Shown here one piece after another: positions 33,545 to 42,305 of a stretch of 58,111 bases of DNA. The translations under genes and the position numbers were made by a program. The first letter of the stretch is position 1; the number at the start of each line of letters is the position of its first letter. The DNA is from an uncultured Verrucomicrobiota bacterium (GTDB lineage: Bacteria; Verrucomicrobiota; Verrucomicrobiia; Limisphaerales; UBA9464). The notes under the pieces are model-generated. The model saw nothing but the letters and a program-made list of their open reading frames with translations, made no database searches and had not been told where the DNA came from. Location: contig CAINWP010000076.1 of NCBI GenBank assembly GCA_903854475.1, forward strand, positions 1 through 58,111, written 5' to 3'.

Positions 33545-34933
33545 CTATTTCTTCGCCTTGGCCTTCACTTTGGCCTTGGTCTGGGCCAGGGGCTTTTCGG
33601 GAATCGACGGCTGAGACTTCTGTTGCCAGTCGGCGATCGCCTCATTGGCCCAAATGTCGGAAATGGCCTGACGGCGACGCACCACCGAGGTCTTCTTGCC
33701 GTGGACCAAGATCTCGGCCGGCAACGACCGACTGTTGTAGTTGGAACCCATCACCGATCCATAAGCACCGGCGCTCAACAACGCGAGGGTGTCGCCTTCC
33801 CCGACCTTCGGCAGCGGACGATCCTTGGCGAAGTAGTCACCGCTCTCGCAAACCGGCCCGACCACGTCGGACGACACCCTAGCCCCAGCCTTCTTCGTCA
33901 ACGGCACGATTTCATGGAAACTGTCGTAGAAGGCCGGCCGGATGAGGTCGTTCATCGCGGCATCCACGATGACAAAGTTCTTCTTGCCGGTCTTCTTGAT
34001 GTACTCGACCCGGGTAACCAAGGCGCCCGCGTTGCCACTCATGAACCGACCCGGTTCGAGGAGAATCTTTAGACCCAAGGGCTTGAGTAGCGGAATCAGC
34101 GTCTTTGCATACAAGTCCGGAGTGAGGATCTTCCCGCCAGCAGCAGTCTTCCACCAGGCAGCGGCGCCGGAGGCAAGGGCATCCTCGTAAACAATGCCGA
34201 TGCCGCCCCCGATACTGAAGAAGTCAAAGCCATGGCGAGCGTTGAGCTTAGCGACCAGCGGGCCCACCTTCTCAACGGCCTTCCGAAAGGGCTCAACATC
34301 GGTCAACTGGGAACCGATGTGCATTTGCAAACCTCGCAGACGGATATTCGGCAATTGAGCGGCTCGGGCGTAAACGGCTTCGATAGACTCGAACTGGATA
34401 CCGAACTTGTTGTCGTAAGTACCTGTGGTGATTTTAGCGTGCGTGTGAGCATCGACATTCGGATTCACCCGCACGGCGACCGGGGCAATCTTCTTGAGCT
34501 TCAACGCCACCTTGCTAATGCGCGCCAACTCGGCCTCGGATTCGACATTGAAGCTGTAAATGCCTTGATTGAGCGCGAAGGCAATCTCCTCCTCGGTCTT
34601 ACCGACTCCAGCAAAGACGCACTTACCGGGATCGCCGCCGGCCGCAATGACCCGCTGGATCTCACCGGCACTGACCGTATCAAACCCACCCCCGAGATCG
34701 GCGAAGGTGCGGATCACAGCCAGGTTGGAGTTAGACTTCATGGCGAAGCAGATCAGGTGATCCAGCGGCGCCAGAGCGGTATCGAGCTTGGAATAATGAT
34801 CGGCGAGGGTGGTCTGCGAATAGACGTACAGCGGGGTTCCGTGCTCGCGGACGAGGTCCGAAAGCGCGACGTCCTCGCAGAAGAGTTCCCGACCAACATA
34901 GCGAAACGAATGCATCGCTGGGTTTTGTGCCAT
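33545..34933 (-). CDS. lysA: Diaminopimelate decarboxylase
   Basis: A 462-residue PLP enzyme of the alanine-racemase fold that makes L-lysine from meso-diaminopimelate. The PLP lysine is Lys66 in ICFAMKSNSN; other marks are GGGFDTVSAGEI, HIGSQ, SIGGGIGI, LEPGRFM, and GPVCESGD with the active-site Cys from the partner subunit. The C-terminus after SDIWANEAIADWQQKS is extended by a Lys/Ala-rich tail ending KAKVKAKAKK, which is unusual for LysA and may bind nucleic acid or simply be disordered. It shares the terminator downstream with the prepilin gene. The next gene upstream (35059) is separated by its own terminator, so lysA is probably monocistronic. Confidence 0.93.
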   Translation of the reverse strand: MAQNPAMHSFRYVGRELFCEDVALSDLVREHGTPLYVYSQTTLADHYSKLDTALAPLDHLICFAMKSNSNLAVIRTFADLGGGFDTVSAGEIQRVIAAGGDPGKCVFAGVGKTEEEIAFALNQGIYSFNVESEAELARISKVALKLKKIAPVAVRVNPNVDAHTHAKITTGTYDNKFGIQFESIEAVYARAAQLPNIRLRGLQMHIGSQLTDVEPFRKAVEKVGPLVAKLNARHGFDFFSIGGGIGIVYEDALASGAAAWWKTAAGGKILTPDLYAKTLIPLLKPLGLKILLEPGRFMSGNAGALVTRVEYIKKTGKKNFVIVDAAMNDLIRPAFYDSFHEIVPLTKKAGARVSSDVVGPVCESGDYFAKDRPLPKVGEGDTLALLSAGAYGSVMGSNYNSRSLPAEILVHGKKTSVVRRRQAISDIWANEAIADWQQKSQPSIPEKPLAQTKAKVKAKAKK

Positions 34934-34981
34934 AGAGCAGACCCAGAGATCAACCGCGACCCCTATCTACGACCCCGGTTT

Positions 34982-35013
34982 AAAAAAAAAGGCGGCGGGT
35001 AACCCGCCGCCTT
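34982..35013 (-). terminator. Intrinsic terminator of the 35059 gene
   Basis: On the minus strand a nine-pair GC stem (GGCGGCGGG with its complement, loop of three) is followed by nine T's (plus-strand A-run 34982-34990). It lies 45 bases after the stop of the isomerase/epimerase gene. Confidence 0.88.
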
Positions 35014-35058
35014 CATTGGCTCTCGAAGAGCTCCGCTCCAAACCCGGACGGGGATAAG

Positions 35059-36090
35059 TTAGGCTCCCATTCCGTCTTCGAAGCTTCCGCCTGCCTGCGG
35101 GAAACAGAGATTCTTGGCGACGTAGGCAATGCCATCGGCCGAGCAGAAATCCAGAGCCTTGTGAGCGCTCTCAGCCTCGACCACCAGCGGAGCGGATTCA
35201 CAGCCGTGCAGCTTGCAGTAGCGGTCTTGATAACCCACGGCCAAGAGCAGCTCGACGTAACGCTGCATGTTGAGGTCACCACTGCCGAGATCGGTGAACT
35301 GCATGGCCCGACGGGTCCAGTTGGACTCCATGGTCCGCAGCGGGAATCCCGGGCGGATCACGAAGTTTTTAACATGGGCGGCATAGATGTACTTGCCGAC
35401 CTTCAAGAAACGGCTCTCCCACGATTCACCTTCCCAGCAGTGAGACGGATCGGCGTTCACCGCGAGGCAGGGATCGTTATCGCAAATTTGCACCAGCATC
35501 AGGAAGTCATCGGCCGTCATGGCGGCGGTGCCGGGATGGATTTCGTGGCACAGCTTCAGACCTAGACTGTTGGCGTGCTTGCGCAACTTGGCCGTCTTCT
35601 TGACGAAGCGCTCTTGGCCCTCTTTAACCAAATCAAAACCGGATCCTCCCCAGAAACCCCAGGGATAACCGCTGGCCAGTTCCCAACCAAAGGCCACGCC
35701 CCAGAACATGGGCATAGACTTCACACCAAGATCCGCCGAGAGATCCATCAACTTGAGGAGGTACTTCTCATGCCAGGCCTCGATCTTTTCGGGCGAGAGC
35801 TTGGCGACATCGGGTGCGATGAAGGGGTTTCCGGACTTCGTGCCGGTCCAGGCACTGGTGTGCACCCAGAACGGACAATGAGAAGAGATACCATCCAAGC
35901 GCATGCCCCGGCTGCTGAACGCGCTAGCGATGTCCTTGGCCTTTCGGAAGCCACCCTTGCCGTCGCCCAGCATGTAGTTGCTGGGCTGTGCGCCGGCTGC
36001 ACCGGCGTTCTTGGCATAGTCGAGGAACTGCTCAAGGGACTTCGCGCCGTGCTGGGCGCCTTCGATCGAAGCGTGGTAGGCGTTGGGCAT
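35059..36090 (-). CDS. Sugar phosphate isomerase/epimerase (AP-endonuclease-2-like TIM barrel)
   Basis: A 343-residue cytoplasmic protein of the xylose-isomerase-like TIM-barrel family. Metal-binding acidic and His residues are seen in KLCHEIHPGTAAMTADDF (about 192-209), CLAVNADPSHCWEGE (about 222-236) and IYAAHVKNFV (about 249-258). A Trp/Phe-rich stretch MFWGVAFGWELASGYPWGFWGG (about 141-162) probably lines the sugar pocket. The exact substrate is not known; relatives act on inositols, ketoses or keto-sugars. It has its own terminator and a 120-bp gap from the propeller gene upstream. Confidence 0.85.
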   Translation of the reverse strand: MPNAYHASIEGAQHGAKSLEQFLDYAKNAGAAGAQPSNYMLGDGKGGFRKAKDIASAFSSRGMRLDGISSHCPFWVHTSAWTGTKSGNPFIAPDVAKLSPEKIEAWHEKYLLKLMDLSADLGVKSMPMFWGVAFGWELASGYPWGFWGGSGFDLVKEGQERFVKKTAKLRKHANSLGLKLCHEIHPGTAAMTADDFLMLVQICDNDPCLAVNADPSHCWEGESWESRFLKVGKYIYAAHVKNFVIRPGFPLRTMESNWTRRAMQFTDLGSGDLNMQRYVELLLAVGYQDRYCKLHGCESAPLVVEAESAHKALDFCSADGIAYVAKNLCFPQAGGSFEDGMGA

Positions 36091-36210
36091 AAAAATGGTG
36101 TCGATAGAATTACCGGACGATGGACGGACGTGGAACTAACCGCTGGAACCAATGCAGGCAAATCGAAACCGCCAAATTCTATGTTTTTCCAACAAAGAAG
36201 AGCCGGTGAT

Positions 36211-37449
36211 TCAGCGGGAAATCTCTAGGCAGAGCAGGTGAGCCCGATCCCTGAGGAAGAACCGTCCGAGTGCCAACGCAGGCAGGGCTCGTGCTCCTGA
36301 GCTCCCAGCCTGGAATCGACCCTTTTCAACAGGCTTCTCCGGGTTGGCTTCCAAAACGCGCACTTCGCCACTCTCCATGAGCAGCAGGAGTTTCCGACCC
36401 GCCGCCAAGACCGATCCCGATCCGGCCCGCTCCAACGACCACCGGACCTTTCCGGAGCTGGCCTCGATGCAGCGGAAGTCGGGACCGGATTCCTGACGTC
36501 CATGGAATCCATACAGAAAACCATTCACCAACACCGGAGTGGCAAAGTGGGATGATAAGGACTCATCACCTGACCACGCGGGCCGAAGAGTCTTTCCATC
36601 GGGTTTGAGCAAGACGGCCCCAACGCCATAGCTGGAGGTCATAAAGACTCCGTCGCCCACGGCGATGGGCGAGGCGGCATTCACGCTGGCATGCATGCGA
36701 GCTCGCCACGGAAACCGAGCCCGCTCCGCACCGTTGGCCGGATCCAGCGCCAACAAACCGGCACGGTTGAAACACAGGACTTCCTGCTGACCGGCCCGTG
36801 TTCGCGGCACCGGGGAACCATATCCGGCTTCGTCGGTTCCAGCCTTCCAGAGAACCCGACCGTCACTGACGGCAAAAGCCACCACGCAGGCCTCCGGGCC
36901 ACCCACCTGAACGATCAACTGATCGCCGAGCAACAGCGGTGAACTGCCAAAGCCGAAGAAGCCGGGCTCGGCTCCAAACCGCTCCGCACAGTCCACTTGC
37001 CAGAGAAGGCGCCCCTCGGTCGCTGAAAGCGCTCGGAGCTTGCCGGCGGCTCCGAGAGCGAACACCCGTTGGTGATCGGCCGCTGGAGTGGCGGAAGGAC
37101 CTTCAGTCCCACCAAATTGGGCCGAATACGACGTGGGCAAGGCGTGTTTCCAACGCAGGCTTCCATCCGTCACGTGATAGGCCGACAGCACCTCCTGACC
37201 CTCCGAGCGATGGAACAAATAGACGCTGTTGGACACCACGATCGGTCCGGAAAAACCCTCGCCGACCGCCGCCTTCCAGCGCAACGGCCAGCCTTCCTTG
37301 GGCACCGCATCCAAAGCCGTTGAAGAGCTTTGCCCATCGCGGGTCGGGCCAAGGAATTGCGGCCAATCTGCTGCCGCCGAAGCCGAAGAAACGGCCACGC
37401 TGAGAACGGCGATGACGGAGGCGAGGAGTCGAACAGAGCGGCGGATCAT
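36211..37449 (-). CDS. Secreted PQQ-like beta-propeller protein
   Basis: A 412-residue protein with a signal peptide (MIRRSVRLLASVIAVLSVAVSSASA). It continues ADWPQFLGPTRDGQS, the usual start of verrucomicrobial and planctomycete PQQ-like repeat proteins. Blades end in WxxxxG turns such as TDGSLRWKHALP, TEGRLLWQVDC, SDGRVLWKAGT and SSGKVRWSLERAG. It is unlikely to be a true quinoprotein dehydrogenase since no catalytic Asp or disulphide motif is visible; a binding or BamB-like scaffold role is possible. A frame opening at 37509 adds 20 Arg-rich residues before the signal peptide and was not used. It lies about 160 bases after the exbD genes. Confidence 0.85.
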   Translation of the reverse strand: MIRRSVRLLASVIAVLSVAVSSASAAADWPQFLGPTRDGQSSSTALDAVPKEGWPLRWKAAVGEGFSGPIVVSNSVYLFHRSEGQEVLSAYHVTDGSLRWKHALPTSYSAQFGGTEGPSATPAADHQRVFALGAAGKLRALSATEGRLLWQVDCAERFGAEPGFFGFGSSPLLLGDQLIVQVGGPEACVVAFAVSDGRVLWKAGTDEAGYGSPVPRTRAGQQEVLCFNRAGLLALDPANGAERARFPWRARMHASVNAASPIAVGDGVFMTSSYGVGAVLLKPDGKTLRPAWSGDESLSSHFATPVLVNGFLYGFHGRQESGPDFRCIEASSGKVRWSLERAGSGSVLAAGRKLLLLMESGEVRVLEANPEKPVEKGRFQAGSSGARALPALALGRFFLRDRAHLLCLEISR

Positions 37450-37610
37450 GGAGACAAGCGCTTCAAGGTTTGCCCGCCGATAAGACTCCCACCGCCGGCG
37501 CATGTCCATGGGGTTTGGGGCCCGTCAGCGCTCCGAATCCATCCCCTGAGCGTCACCGCTGCGGATCAGCTCGACCGAAGGCGCAGGGATGTTTGCTGAA
37601 AGGACGCTGC

Positions 37611-38033
37611 TTATTTTTTGTCGGCACCGGTCACATCTATAGCCATGGAGATCTTGTTGGCACCCGCGGCCTTGATCGTGTCGAGCACCCGCAGCACGTT
37701 ACCATGGGTCGTTTGGTAATCGGGCTTTAGATAAAACGGATAGTTGGTGTTCGAGGCCACCTTGGCTTCCACCCGTCCCGCCAATTCCGAAAATGGAAGC
37801 AGCTTGCCACCCACCTTCAAGTCGCCCTCGCGATCGATGACGATCTCCATCATGTCGGGCTTTTCCGACGACTTCGGGGCGACGGCCGACGGCAGATCCA
37901 TTTGCAAGGTACGCAGCCGATTCATAGTCAGGGTGACCATCATGAACGCGGCCAAGAGGAAGAACATCACGTCAATCAACGGGATGATCTCAACACGGGC
38001 TTTCTTGACGGAGGTGGGCGATCCCAGGTGCAT
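37611..38033 (-). CDS. exbD: ExbD/TolR-type biopolymer transport protein (second copy)
   Basis: A 140-residue protein: basic cytoplasmic start with VKKARVEIIPLIDVMFFLLAAFMMVTL (about 9-35), the ExbD/TolR helix with the proton-conducting Asp21, then a periplasmic domain ending in LRVLDTIKAAGANKISMAIDVT. It should work with ExbB and the TonB-like protein to couple the proton gradient to outer-membrane uptake. It is the last of four genes tonB-exbB-exbD-exbD, 26 bases after the other exbD. Two ExbD paralogues per ExbB are common in this phylum. The 37510-37610 gap shows nothing. Confidence 0.88.
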   Translation of the reverse strand: MHLGSPTSVKKARVEIIPLIDVMFFLLAAFMMVTLTMNRLRTLQMDLPSAVAPKSSEKPDMMEIVIDREGDLKVGGKLLPFSELAGRVEAKVASNTNYPFYLKPDYQTTHGNVLRVLDTIKAAGANKISMAIDVTGADKK

Positions 38034-38059
38034 AAGGGCGTGTCGGTCAGGGGAGAATG

Positions 38060-38533
38060 TTAGTTCCGACTGCGTTCGGCTTCCTTGGTCACGAAGGACA
38101 CTCGAGTAAAGCGGGCGGAACGCACCTGCTGGAGGACCCCGCCAATGGCCCGGTAGGGGGCGGATTTATCGCCGGTGATAAAGACCGGCGTCTTAGGATT
38201 TTGTTTGTAGCGCGAGTTCAGTTCTTGGATGAGCGCCGTGGTGTCCACGATATTGGTACCGATGGCGACCGTGCCGTCCTTCTCAACACCAATGTTGATG
38301 ACATCCGGCTTGAAGTCGTCGGACGCCTTTTTGGCATCGATGAGTTCCATGGGCCGAGTCTTCGACTGCTGCAGGCTTAAGGACACCATCATGAAGGCGG
38401 CCAAGAGGAAGAACATCACGTCGATCAGGGGCACGATTTCGATGCGTGCCTTCTTAATCGGGACGGGCGAGGAAAACTTCCCTCGCTTCCCGCTGGTTGA
38501 TGCGGCACTTCGGCCGCCTCCTCCTCCAGCCAT
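38060..38533 (-). CDS. exbD: ExbD/TolR-type biopolymer transport protein (first copy)
   Basis: A 157-residue protein. A 24-residue Gly/Ser-rich basic start precedes VPIKKARIEIVPLIDVMFFLLAAFMMVSL with the conserved Asp in the membrane helix. The periplasmic part includes VINIGVEKDGTVAIG and PVFITGDKSAPYRAIGGVLQQVRSA. It is longer at the N-terminus than its neighbour, with which it shares the helix almost exactly, pointing to duplication. It starts three bases after the exbB stop, so translation is coupled. Confidence 0.88.
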   Translation of the reverse strand: MAGGGGGRSAASTSGKRGKFSSPVPIKKARIEIVPLIDVMFFLLAAFMMVSLSLQQSKTRPMELIDAKKASDDFKPDVINIGVEKDGTVAIGTNIVDTTALIQELNSRYKQNPKTPVFITGDKSAPYRAIGGVLQQVRSARFTRVSFVTKEAERSRN

Positions 38534-38536
38534 AGG

Positions 38537-39208
38537 TCAGGCGTTCTTGGCTGCGGTTTCACGGCGGAAGGCCACGGTGTCAAAGCCTTCCTGCTTGGCC
38601 TTGGTGACCATGACCTCGACATTGGTCGCAGCCGTCTCGAGATCGAACTTCAGCGCCTCCATCATCTCGTTGTAAATGTTGAGAAAGAAGACGCCGATAA
38701 TGGCGATACCCAGACCGGCGGCCGTAGCGATGAGTGCCTCGCCAATGCCGCCCTGGATCTCAGTCATGGCTCCAGCGATGCTCGATTCGCCCATCTTCTG
38801 GAAGGAACCCATGATGCCGGTCACCGTGCCCAGCAACCCGAGGAGCGGGGCCAGTGTGATGCACGTATCGATGAGCACCATGAACCGCCCGGCCCGCTTA
38901 ATCTCCATGCCGGCGGCCACTTGAAGCGCACCTTGGAGGGATCCGTGCAAGTGAGTCAAACCGTGGTAAATCATGCGCACGACCGGATCGTTCGATCCCT
39001 GCGTCTGGGCGACGGCAGCCTTGAAGTCGCTGTTTTCCATCGCGCCCAAGGTGTTTTCTAGCTGGGCCAAATCGCGACGACGCCCAAGGAGAAACCAAAA
39101 TATTCCGCGCTCAGCGACGACCGCAAACAGGATGATGGCAACAAGAGCGATCGGATACATGATCGGTCCGCCCTTGGTGAAGTATTCGGCTAGGGTATTT
39201 GCGAGCAT
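38537..39208 (-). CDS. exbB: ExbB/TolQ/MotA-family proton channel protein
   Basis: A 223-residue inner-membrane protein with three helices: GPIMYPIALVAIILFAVVAERGIFWFL (about 14-40), LAPLLGLLGTVTGIMGSF (about 117-134) and GIGEALIATAAGLGIAIIGVFFLNIY (about 153-178). The last two are the family signature; their Thr and Gly residues line the channel. It forms the pentameric channel energising TonB. It lies between the TonB-like gene (74-bp gap) and the first exbD (3-bp gap). Confidence 0.9.
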   Translation of the reverse strand: MLANTLAEYFTKGGPIMYPIALVAIILFAVVAERGIFWFLLGRRRDLAQLENTLGAMENSDFKAAVAQTQGSNDPVVRMIYHGLTHLHGSLQGALQVAAGMEIKRAGRFMVLIDTCITLAPLLGLLGTVTGIMGSFQKMGESSIAGAMTEIQGGIGEALIATAAGLGIAIIGVFFLNIYNEMMEALKFDLETAATNVEVMVTKAKQEGFDTVAFRRETAAKNA

Positions 39209-39282
39209 TGTGGCGTCAGTCGGGTGGGTTAAAAAACGACGGTTTGGGAATCGGAAGGGGTTAGATCGAAAGTCTCAAGATG

Positions 39283-40020
39283 TCACCGAAGGCGGTATTC
39301 GAAGGGAATGATCCAGTCACCGGCATCCTCAGGGCGGAAACGCCAAAGTCTGCGAACATGCTGGCGAAAGGCATTGTCTAATGTGGAGCTTCCGGAAGAC
39401 GCCATAAGCTTCAATTCCGTGATCCCACCGGTGACATCAATCGTAACCAGATACTCTCCGGATCCAGTTTCTCGACGGATTTGTGCTTCCCGGGGATAGG
39501 AAGGTTCTGGTGTGAAACGTCCGGTACCCGCCCCCTTGCCAGCGTCGAAACGACGGGGTCCGGTCGGAGCTGCAGACACGTTACGGCGGGTCTCCCGCGG
39601 TGGAGGCACGGCGAAGTTGGGATCCTTAGAAATAATCACCGGTCCCTTCACTTCGACAGCGAACGCGACATTGGCATCGGCCGGTGCCACCACGACCGCG
39701 GGCACAGACACCGGTTCGGCTGGGGCAGGCTCATCCGGGGGGAGTTCGTCCTCGGTCAGGACTTGCTGCTGAGTCTCCTGTTTGAATTCACGGATCTCCA
39801 CCGGTTGGACCACTTCTTCGGCGGTAAACTTCTGGAGCGCTAATCCAGGAGGGTGAGCAATTCCTAACACTCCGCCCGCTAGGAAGAGCGCACACACCGT
39901 GTTCATCCAGATCAGACGTCGACCGGTGTCTTCAGCCGCCTGCGGGAGGCTGGATCGATACAACTCGGATCGTAGCGTGTAGATGGAACCCACACGGACA
40001 GTAGCAAAAGCGGCACTCAT
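39283..40020 (-). CDS. TonB-like energy transducer
   Basis: A 245-residue protein with a cytoplasmic start of about 36 residues, one membrane helix (IWMNTVCALFLAGGVLGIA, about 37-55), and a Pro/Glu-rich periplasmic spacer (DELPPDEPAPAEPVSVPAVV). The C-terminal TonB domain (about 170-245) contains YPREAQIRRETGSGEYLVTIDVTGGI and LDNAFRQHVRRLWRFRP, close to the consensus YP..A.......G.V.v.f.v...G. A strong GGAGG lies 11 bases before the ATG. It is the first gene of the tonB-exbB-exbD-exbD unit. It should drive TonB-dependent receptors, none of which is in the window. Confidence 0.85.
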   Translation of the reverse strand: MSAAFATVRVGSIYTLRSELYRSSLPQAAEDTGRRLIWMNTVCALFLAGGVLGIAHPPGLALQKFTAEEVVQPVEIREFKQETQQQVLTEDELPPDEPAPAEPVSVPAVVVAPADANVAFAVEVKGPVIISKDPNFAVPPPRETRRNVSAAPTGPRRFDAGKGAGTGRFTPEPSYPREAQIRRETGSGEYLVTIDVTGGITELKLMASSGSSTLDNAFRQHVRRLWRFRPEDAGDWIIPFEYRLR

Positions 40021-40448
40021 GATTAAAGATTCCTCCCGGAAACTGGGCGGCCGCTGTAAGGGTGACCCTTATATCCTAGGCGTTGAAGGTGTGCGCTAGA
40101 CGGTGTGCCGAGGCCTAGCCGCACCGCATCGTTTCGAATGGGAAGACAAATGGGAATAAGCACCAAAAACGGACGTTGCTGGAAAACGCCCCACTGAAGC
40201 AAACCATGCGCCCACGCTCTCAAAAGACCGGTGAAACCGGTCTTGGAACAGACAATCTGTAAAAATTGAGCCAGATATCTCATTTCCTCAGCTGATGTTC
40301 TCGGAAGCGAACTTTGTGCCATTCAAACGATTCGTGCCGCATTTGGAATGTGATTAAAATTCATCATTCGGCAACTATTTGGTGGTTTCACCTCATGAGT
40401 CAGAAGAGATCTTCCGCATTAACCCTCTTCCGCCCAAAACTTCTCGTC
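40021..40448. promoter_or_regulatory. 428-bp intergenic region upstream of the tonB unit
   Basis: No credible gene is present. The region must hold the promoter for tonB-exbB-exbD-exbD. Its clearest element is the hairpin at 40224-40244, listed separately. The part between 40330 and 40400 is noticeably AT-richer than its surroundings. Confidence 0.4.
40222..40244 (-). terminator. Probable intrinsic terminator of the RDD gene
   Basis: AAGACCGGT and ACCGGTCTT form a perfect nine-pair stem with a three-base loop. Read on the minus strand it is followed by TTTT (plus-strand A's 40222-40225). It lies about 205 bases after the stop of the RDD gene and before the tonB gene. Confidence 0.5.
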
Positions 40449-41153
40449 TCAATTGCGCGGAGTCAGGACGACCTGGGTCCCAGTGATGATATCGTGCAAG
40501 GCGCGCTGTTCAGGGGCCAAGACCATGAGGTACCCCAAACCGAAACTAAGAACGCTGAGCAATTCAGCACAGTAACGTCGAAAAGCCCCTCCATAACCGA
40601 GCGGCAAGCCTTCGAGGGAGACTACGTGGATGCCCAGCAGCCGTTTCCCGGGAGTGGCTCCGAAACGCCCCTGAAACCCCACACTATAGACCAGGCTTAC
40701 AGCGGTGTAGATCGCCGTCAGAATCAGTTGGAACCTTAACAGCAACCAAAGATCGGGCTGAGCATCACCGGTCAACTCTAGCTGCCCCTGCACTTGCTGC
40801 AGAAGATGCTGAAGAGAATCACGCCAAGGCATCACCACCAAGTTCACCAAAAACAAGATCACCATCCAGTCGGCCACGAAGGCGACAAGACGAGGCACAA
40901 ACCCAGCTCGGTGAAAAACCGCAGCCGATAGCGGTGCTTCGGACTCGAATTCCGGGCGAGGCAGATCCCAGACCAGCTCATGACGCGCCGAAGCCAAGAG
41001 CCAACGTTCATCGGCCTCGCTCCAAACCAACGTCGCTGGACCCAACCGCCCGTCCTGGGACCATTCACGCAATTCCTCCAGCGAACCGGAGTATTCGCGG
41101 CCATCCGAACCAATCATCGTGTAGGGTGAAGACATGAACGAGGACGCTGACAT
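40449..41153 (-). CDS. GYF-domain and RDD-domain membrane protein
   Basis: A 234-residue protein. Residues about 8-60 form a GYF_2 domain (YTMIGSDGREYSGSLEEL, then WSQDGRLGPATLVWSE and W), a small domain usually cytoplasmic and used to bind proline-rich peptides. The RDD domain follows (about 80-230) with three to four helices: GFVPRLVAFVADWMVILFLVN with the Arg and Asp of RDD, then GRFGATPGKRLLGIHVVS and RALHDIITGTQVV. RDD proteins are transporters or membrane factors of poorly known role. The ATG at 41153 has GGAGG four bases before it, which decides the start. It is divergent from the MoxR operon. Confidence 0.85.
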   Translation of the reverse strand: MSASSFMSSPYTMIGSDGREYSGSLEELREWSQDGRLGPATLVWSEADERWLLASARHELVWDLPRPEFESEAPLSAAVFHRAGFVPRLVAFVADWMVILFLVNLVVMPWRDSLQHLLQQVQGQLELTGDAQPDLWLLLRFQLILTAIYTAVSLVYSVGFQGRFGATPGKRLLGIHVVSLEGLPLGYGGAFRRYCAELLSVLSFGLGYLMVLAPEQRALHDIITGTQVVLTPRN

Positions 41154-41267
41154 AGTGCCTCCGTGCAGAATCAGCAACCGACTTCATGATTGAAGATATT
41201 TAAAGCGTTGCGGTTGAAACCGTCTCCGGTTCCGGGTGTCCTTGGTTTCAGCGTCGCTCCTCCCCTC

Positions 41268-42275
41268 ATGAATCCCTCCGACTATCCTGCCGTTTCCGTC
41301 GCCGCGATCGAACAATTGACCGCCCGTCGACAGGCGTTGGTTGAGCAAATCGGCAAAGTCGTCATCGGGCAGAAGGAGATTATCGACAACACCTTGCTGA
41401 CGTTGTTTGCCGGCGGCCATGCGTTGATCACCGGCGTCCCGGGTCTCGCCAAAACATTGCTCATTCGCTCCCTCAGTCAGGCGGTGGACCTCCAGTTCAA
41501 CCGCATCCAGTTCACCCCTGACCTGATGCCCAGCGACATCACTGGTACGGACGTCCTGGAGGAGGATCCAGAATCCGGACGACGACGACAGGTGTTCCTG
41601 CCGGGACCTGTGTTCGCCAATCTTATCTTGGCCGACGAGATTAACCGGACACCACCCAAGACCCAGGCCGCGATGCTCGAGACCATGCAAGAGCGGCAAG
41701 TCACCGTTGGCGGAAAGACCTACCCGCTGCCAAGGCCGTTCCATGTGTTTGCCACCCAGAATCCGATCGAACAAGAAGGCACCTACGTGCTGCCCGAAGC
41801 CCAAGCCGATCGGTTCATGTTTTGCCTGAACACGACCTATCCCTCCTTGGCCGACGAAGAACGGGTGGTGCGAGAAACGACCGGAACCTCGCAAGCGATT
41901 ATCACACCCGTCATCACCGGACCTGAACTCATCGAGGCACAGAAACTGGTGCGCAGCGTGCCCGTCAGTGACGAGGTGATCGCCTACGCGGTGCGGCTGG
42001 TTTCCCGCACTCGGCCCGAAACATCGGAAGCTCCGGCCTACATTCGCGAGTTTGTGCGTTGGGGAGCCAGTCCGCGTGCCTCTCAGTTTCTAGTGCTGGG
42101 GGCCAAGGCCAACGCAGCGACCACTGGCCGCCTCTGCGCGGACGAAGAGGGCATACGGCGTGTGGCCCGACAAGTTCTACGCCACCGCATCAATCCCAAC
42201 TTCAATGCCCGCGCTCAGAAGGTGGATGTGGAGACCTTGATCGACCGCCTTCTAAAGGACGTCCCCCTTCGCTAA
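41268..42275 (+). CDS. MoxR-family AAA+ ATPase
   Basis: A 335-residue cytoplasmic AAA+ protein. Walker A GVPGLAKT is at about 56-63, Walker B NLILADEINRTPPKTQAAMLE (about 122-142), sensor 1 FATQNPIEQEGTYVLPEAQADRF (about 163-185), and a C-terminal lid domain. MoxR proteins act as chaperones on von Willebrand A-domain partners, which are the next genes here. A TTG at 41190 extends the frame by 26 residues but the ATG at 41268 fits the family. It is the first gene of a seven-gene plus-strand run with gaps of 6-40 bases or overlaps of 4. Confidence 0.92.
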   Translation: MNPSDYPAVSVAAIEQLTARRQALVEQIGKVVIGQKEIIDNTLLTLFAGGHALITGVPGLAKTLLIRSLSQAVDLQFNRIQFTPDLMPSDITGTDVLEEDPESGRRRQVFLPGPVFANLILADEINRTPPKTQAAMLETMQERQVTVGGKTYPLPRPFHVFATQNPIEQEGTYVLPEAQADRFMFCLNTTYPSLADEERVVRETTGTSQAIITPVITGPELIEAQKLVRSVPVSDEVIAYAVRLVSRTRPETSEAPAYIREFVRWGASPRASQFLVLGAKANAATTGRLCADEEGIRRVARQVLRHRINPNFNARAQKVDVETLIDRLLKDVPLR

Positions 42276-42305
42276 GCCGGATCCATTGCCAGACTTGTTC
42301 AAACC

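Noticed and set aside
36211-37449. True quinoprotein alcohol dehydrogenase
   Set aside because: Only propeller blade repeats are seen; the catalytic Asp and vicinal Cys motif are absent.
39283-40020. TonB-like gene as TolA and the unit as a Tol-Pal system
   Set aside because: The C-terminal domain fits TonB, and no TolB or Pal gene follows.
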